64,000 nucleotides of DNA, from the NCBI RefSeq assembly GCF_029227915.1, contig NC_079876.1:39477828-39541827 (forward strand), read 5' to 3'. The position numbers and the translations under genes are program-made. Positions 62,161 through 64,000 of this stretch are shown one piece after another; the first letter of the stretch is position 1; every line of letters starts with the position of its first letter. This stretch comes from Hydractinia symbiolongicarpus (Eukaryota > Cnidaria > Hydrozoa > Anthoathecata > Hydractiniidae). Under the pieces are notes generated by a model that saw only the letters and a program-made list of their open reading frames with translations, was not told the DNA's origin and did no database searches.

Positions 62161-62718
62161 TTTAAAAATGTTTTCATTTCTGATGAGACGCTGAATAAAA
62201 GAAGTTTAATCGCCGGCAAACGATAACCCGAGATTTCCCGTAAATCCCGGGCTTGGCCCGTATAATCAAAAGTATACAAAGATAGTACCCAGGGAGTAAA
62301 CTCATTTCCCGAACGATTTTTAGATTTAGATTTTCACCACTAAAACGTGTGAGACTTGTAGTTTTCAAAAATGTTTTCATTTTCGATGAGACGCTGAATA
62401 AAAGAAGTTTAATCGCCGGCAAACGAAAACATGCGATTTCCCGTAAATCCCGGACTCGGCCCGTATAGTCAAAAGTATACAAAGAAAGTACCCAGGGAGT
62501 AAACTAATTTCCCAAACGATTTTTTAAATTATTATTTCACCACTAAAGCCCATGAGACTTGTAGTTTTTAAAAATGTTTTCATTTTTGATGAGACGCTGA
62601 ATAAAAGAAGTTTAATCGCCGGCAAACGAAAACCAGCGATTTCCCGTAAATCCCGGACTCGGCCCGTATAGTCAAAAGTATACAAAGAAAGTACCCAGGG
62701 AGTAAACTCATTTCTCGA
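62110..62718. repeat. Return of HOR-1-type monomers (types 5, 1/6, 2/6)
   Basis: The monomer at 62110 has the type 5 marks CATTTCTGATGAG, CCCGAGATTTCCC and CAAAGATAG. That at 62313 has GATTTAGATTTTCACC (a type 1/6-like 5' end) and ACTAATTTCCC. That at 62516 has AAAGCCCATGAG and ACCAGCG. This three-monomer order resembles HOR-1 positions 14-1-2, about 41 kb from the last HOR-1 block. Confidence 0.8.
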
Positions 62719-63327
62719 ACGATTTTTTAAATTATTTTTTCACCACTAAAACGCATGAGACTTGTAGTTTTCAGAAATGTTTTCATTTTTGATGAGACGC
62801 TTAATGAAAGTGGTTTAATCGCCGGCAAACGAAAACCCACGATTTCCCGTAAATCCCGGGCATGGCCCTTATAATCGAATGTATACAAAGAAAGTACCCT
62901 GTGAGTAAACTCATTTCCTAAACGATTTTTTAAATTATCTTTTCACCACTAAAACGCATGAGACTTGTAGTTTTTAAAAATGTTTTCATTTTTGATGAGA
63001 CGCTGAATGAAAGAAGTTTAATCGCCGCCAAACGAAAACCTGCGATTTCCCGTAAAGCCCGGACTCGGCCCGTATAGTCAAAAGTATACAAAGAAAGTAC
63101 CCAGGTTGTAAACTCATTTCCCGAACGATTTTTTAAATTATTATTTCACCACTAAAGCCCATGACACTTGTAGTTTTTAAAAATGTTTTCATTTTTGATG
63201 AGACGCTGAATAAAAGAAGTTTAATCGCCGGCAAACGAAAACCCGCGATTTCCCGTAAATCCCGGACTCGGCCCGTATAGTCAAAAGTATACAAAGAAAG
63301 TACCCAGGGAGTAAACTCATTTCTCGA
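62719..63327. repeat. 609-bp trimer, copy 1
   Basis: Three monomers at 62719 (type 3-like GCTTAATGAAAGTGG with CCCGGGCATGGCCC), 62922 (CGCCGCCAAACG, CGTAAAGCCC, CCAGGTTGTAAAC) and 63125 (GCCCATGACACTTG). The 609-bp length restores the reading frame phase but stops remain in every frame. Confidence 0.88.
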
Positions 63328-63936
63328 ACGATTTTTTAAATTATTTTTTCACCACTAAAACGCATGAGACTTGTAGTTTTCAGAAATGTTTTCATTTTTG
63401 ATGAGACGCTTAATGAAAGTGGTTTAATCGCCGGCAAACGAAAACCCGCGATTTCCCGTAAATCCCGGGCATGGCCCGTATAGTCGAATGTATACAAAGA
63501 AAGTACCCTGTGAGTAAACTCATTTCCTAAACGATTTTTTAAATTATCTTTTCACCACTAAAACGCATGAGACTTGTAGTTTTTAAAAATGTTTTCATTT
63601 TTGATGAGACGCTGAATAAAAGAAGTTTAATCGCCGCCAAACGAAAACCTGCGATTTCCCGTAAAGCCCGGACTCGGCCCGTATAGTCAAAAGTATACAA
63701 AGAAAGTACCCAGGTTGTAAACTCATTTCCCGAACGATTTTTTAAATTATTATTTCACCACTAAAGCCCATGACACTTGTAGTTTTTAAAAATGTTTTCA
63801 TTTTTGATGAGACGCTGAATAAAAGAAGTTTAATCGCCGGCAAACGAAAACCCGCGACTTCTGGTAAATCCCGGACTCGGCCCGTATAGTCAAAAGTATA
63901 CAAAGAAAGTACCCAGGGAGTAAACTCATTTCCCGA
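63328..63936. repeat. 609-bp trimer, copy 2
   Basis: Repeats 62719-63327 with a few changes (CCCGCGATTT versus CCCACGATTT, GGCCCGTATAGTC versus GGCCCTTATAATC, ACTTCTGGTAAATCC in the third monomer). Confidence 0.88.
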
Positions 63937-64000
63937 ACGATTTTTTAAATTATTTTTTCACCACTAAAACGCATGAGACTTGTAGTTTTTAAAAATGTTT
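63937..64000. repeat. Partial monomer at the window end
   Basis: The first 64 bases of a monomer with AAAACGCATGAG and TTTTTAAAAATG. The array continues past the window, as it does at the start, where a monomer begins at base 1. Confidence 0.9.

Larger units (their letters stand above)
1..64000. repeat. Satellite DNA array, ~203-bp monomer, head to tail
   Basis: The window is filled from end to end with tandem copies of one monomer, taken here to start at ACGATTTTTT. Most monomers are 203 bp; variants of 174, 192, 201, 202 and 204 bp occur. About 315 copies are present, all in one orientation, with no unique DNA between them. Landmarks kept in almost every copy are TTTTCACCACTAAA, GATGAGACG, GAAGTTTAATCGCCGGC, CGTAAATCCCGG, GTATACAAAG and GTAAACTCATTTCC. 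I do not recognise the family. Array size and uniform orientation suggest centromeric or pericentromeric heterochromatin of a eukaryote; this is inference. No stretch over 300 bases lies outside the repeat. Confidence 0.98.

Noticed and set aside
820-62482. Recurring open reading frames of 60-113 codons on the minus strand, and of 65-68 codons on the plus strand near 7544, 8740, 21904, 22502 and 35963
   Set aside because: They repeat with the monomer, overlap one another in different frames, have no ribosome-binding or promoter context, and vary as freely as the rest of the repeat. The 203-bp period shifts frame at each unit. They are what a satellite with few stops in one frame produces.
1-64000. 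CRISPR array
   Set aside because: There are no variable spacers between short constant repeats. The full 203-bp unit is conserved, with families differing by point changes.
1-64000. Transposon, LTR or retroelement insertions
   Set aside because: No interruption, target-site duplication, terminal inverted repeat, poly(A) tail or coding remnant was seen. Every segment aligns to the monomer.
1-64000. tRNA, 5S rRNA or other RNA genes as the origin of the satellite
   Set aside because: No A-box/B-box pair (nothing close to GGTTCGANTCC), no cloverleaf and no 5S internal control region was recognised in the monomer on either strand.
1-64000. Telomere-type or simple microsatellite runs and inverted segments
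   Set aside because: No TTAGGG, TTTAGGG or TTAGG tandem runs occur, and no monomer was found in reverse orientation. Short T-runs and A-runs are part of the monomer.

Overview
The whole 64 kb window is one uninterrupted, head-to-tail satellite DNA array. The basic unit is about 203 bp (observed 174 to 204 bp), repeated roughly 315 times, always in the same orientation. I found no protein gene, RNA gene, transposon, CRISPR array or unique-sequence island. Short open frames exist on both strands but are by-products of the repeat: the same frames recur monomer after monomer, overlap each other, and 203 is not a multiple of 3. The sequence suggests centromeric or pericentromeric heterochromatin of a eukaryote with a large satellite array. 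I do not recognise the satellite and cannot name the organism. The abundant CAAAA motifs would suit a plant but do not prove it.

One monomer has an AT-rich half and a GC/CpG-rich half. The AT-rich half contains a 9-4-9 bp perfect dyad (TCAAAAATG, TTTT, CATTTTTGA). The GC-rich half runs from a GCCGGC palindrome to CCCGTATAG. It is followed by a GTATAC palindrome and a GTAAACTCATTTCC tail. Monomer families are defined by linked variants, and their order gives a clear architecture.

Region 1 (1-7101, 10099-21461) is a higher-order repeat (HOR) of 14 monomers, 2841 bp, present in full copies at 1, 2842, 12738 and 17202. There is also an 8-monomer deletion form (15579-17201) and a form enlarged by 4 monomers (10302-12737). 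Region 2 (7102-10098 and 21462-36332) carries another monomer set, marked by an 11-bp-deleted 192-bp monomer. It is organised in trimers and in 7-mers of 1410 and 1408 bp. Region 3 (36333-62109) is built from alternating AAAACGC/AAAGCCC monomers plus a 204-bp GCCCAAAT subfamily, piled up by nested tandem duplications of 3859, 3453, 1624, 1418, 2028, 1826 and 608 bp. Region 4 (about 59.9-64.0 kb) brings back HOR-1-like monomers and ends in a 609-bp trimer repeat.

Over this lies a tandem duplication of about 13.76 kb, with its junction inside one hybrid monomer at 10099-10301. Nearly all duplication offsets are whole numbers of monomers to within a few bases, and several junctions fall in recognisable hybrid monomers. 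This is what in-register unequal exchange or replication-based amplification would leave. The interest of the window is this layered record of array growth, the conserved dyad and the CpG-rich module, not any encoded function.
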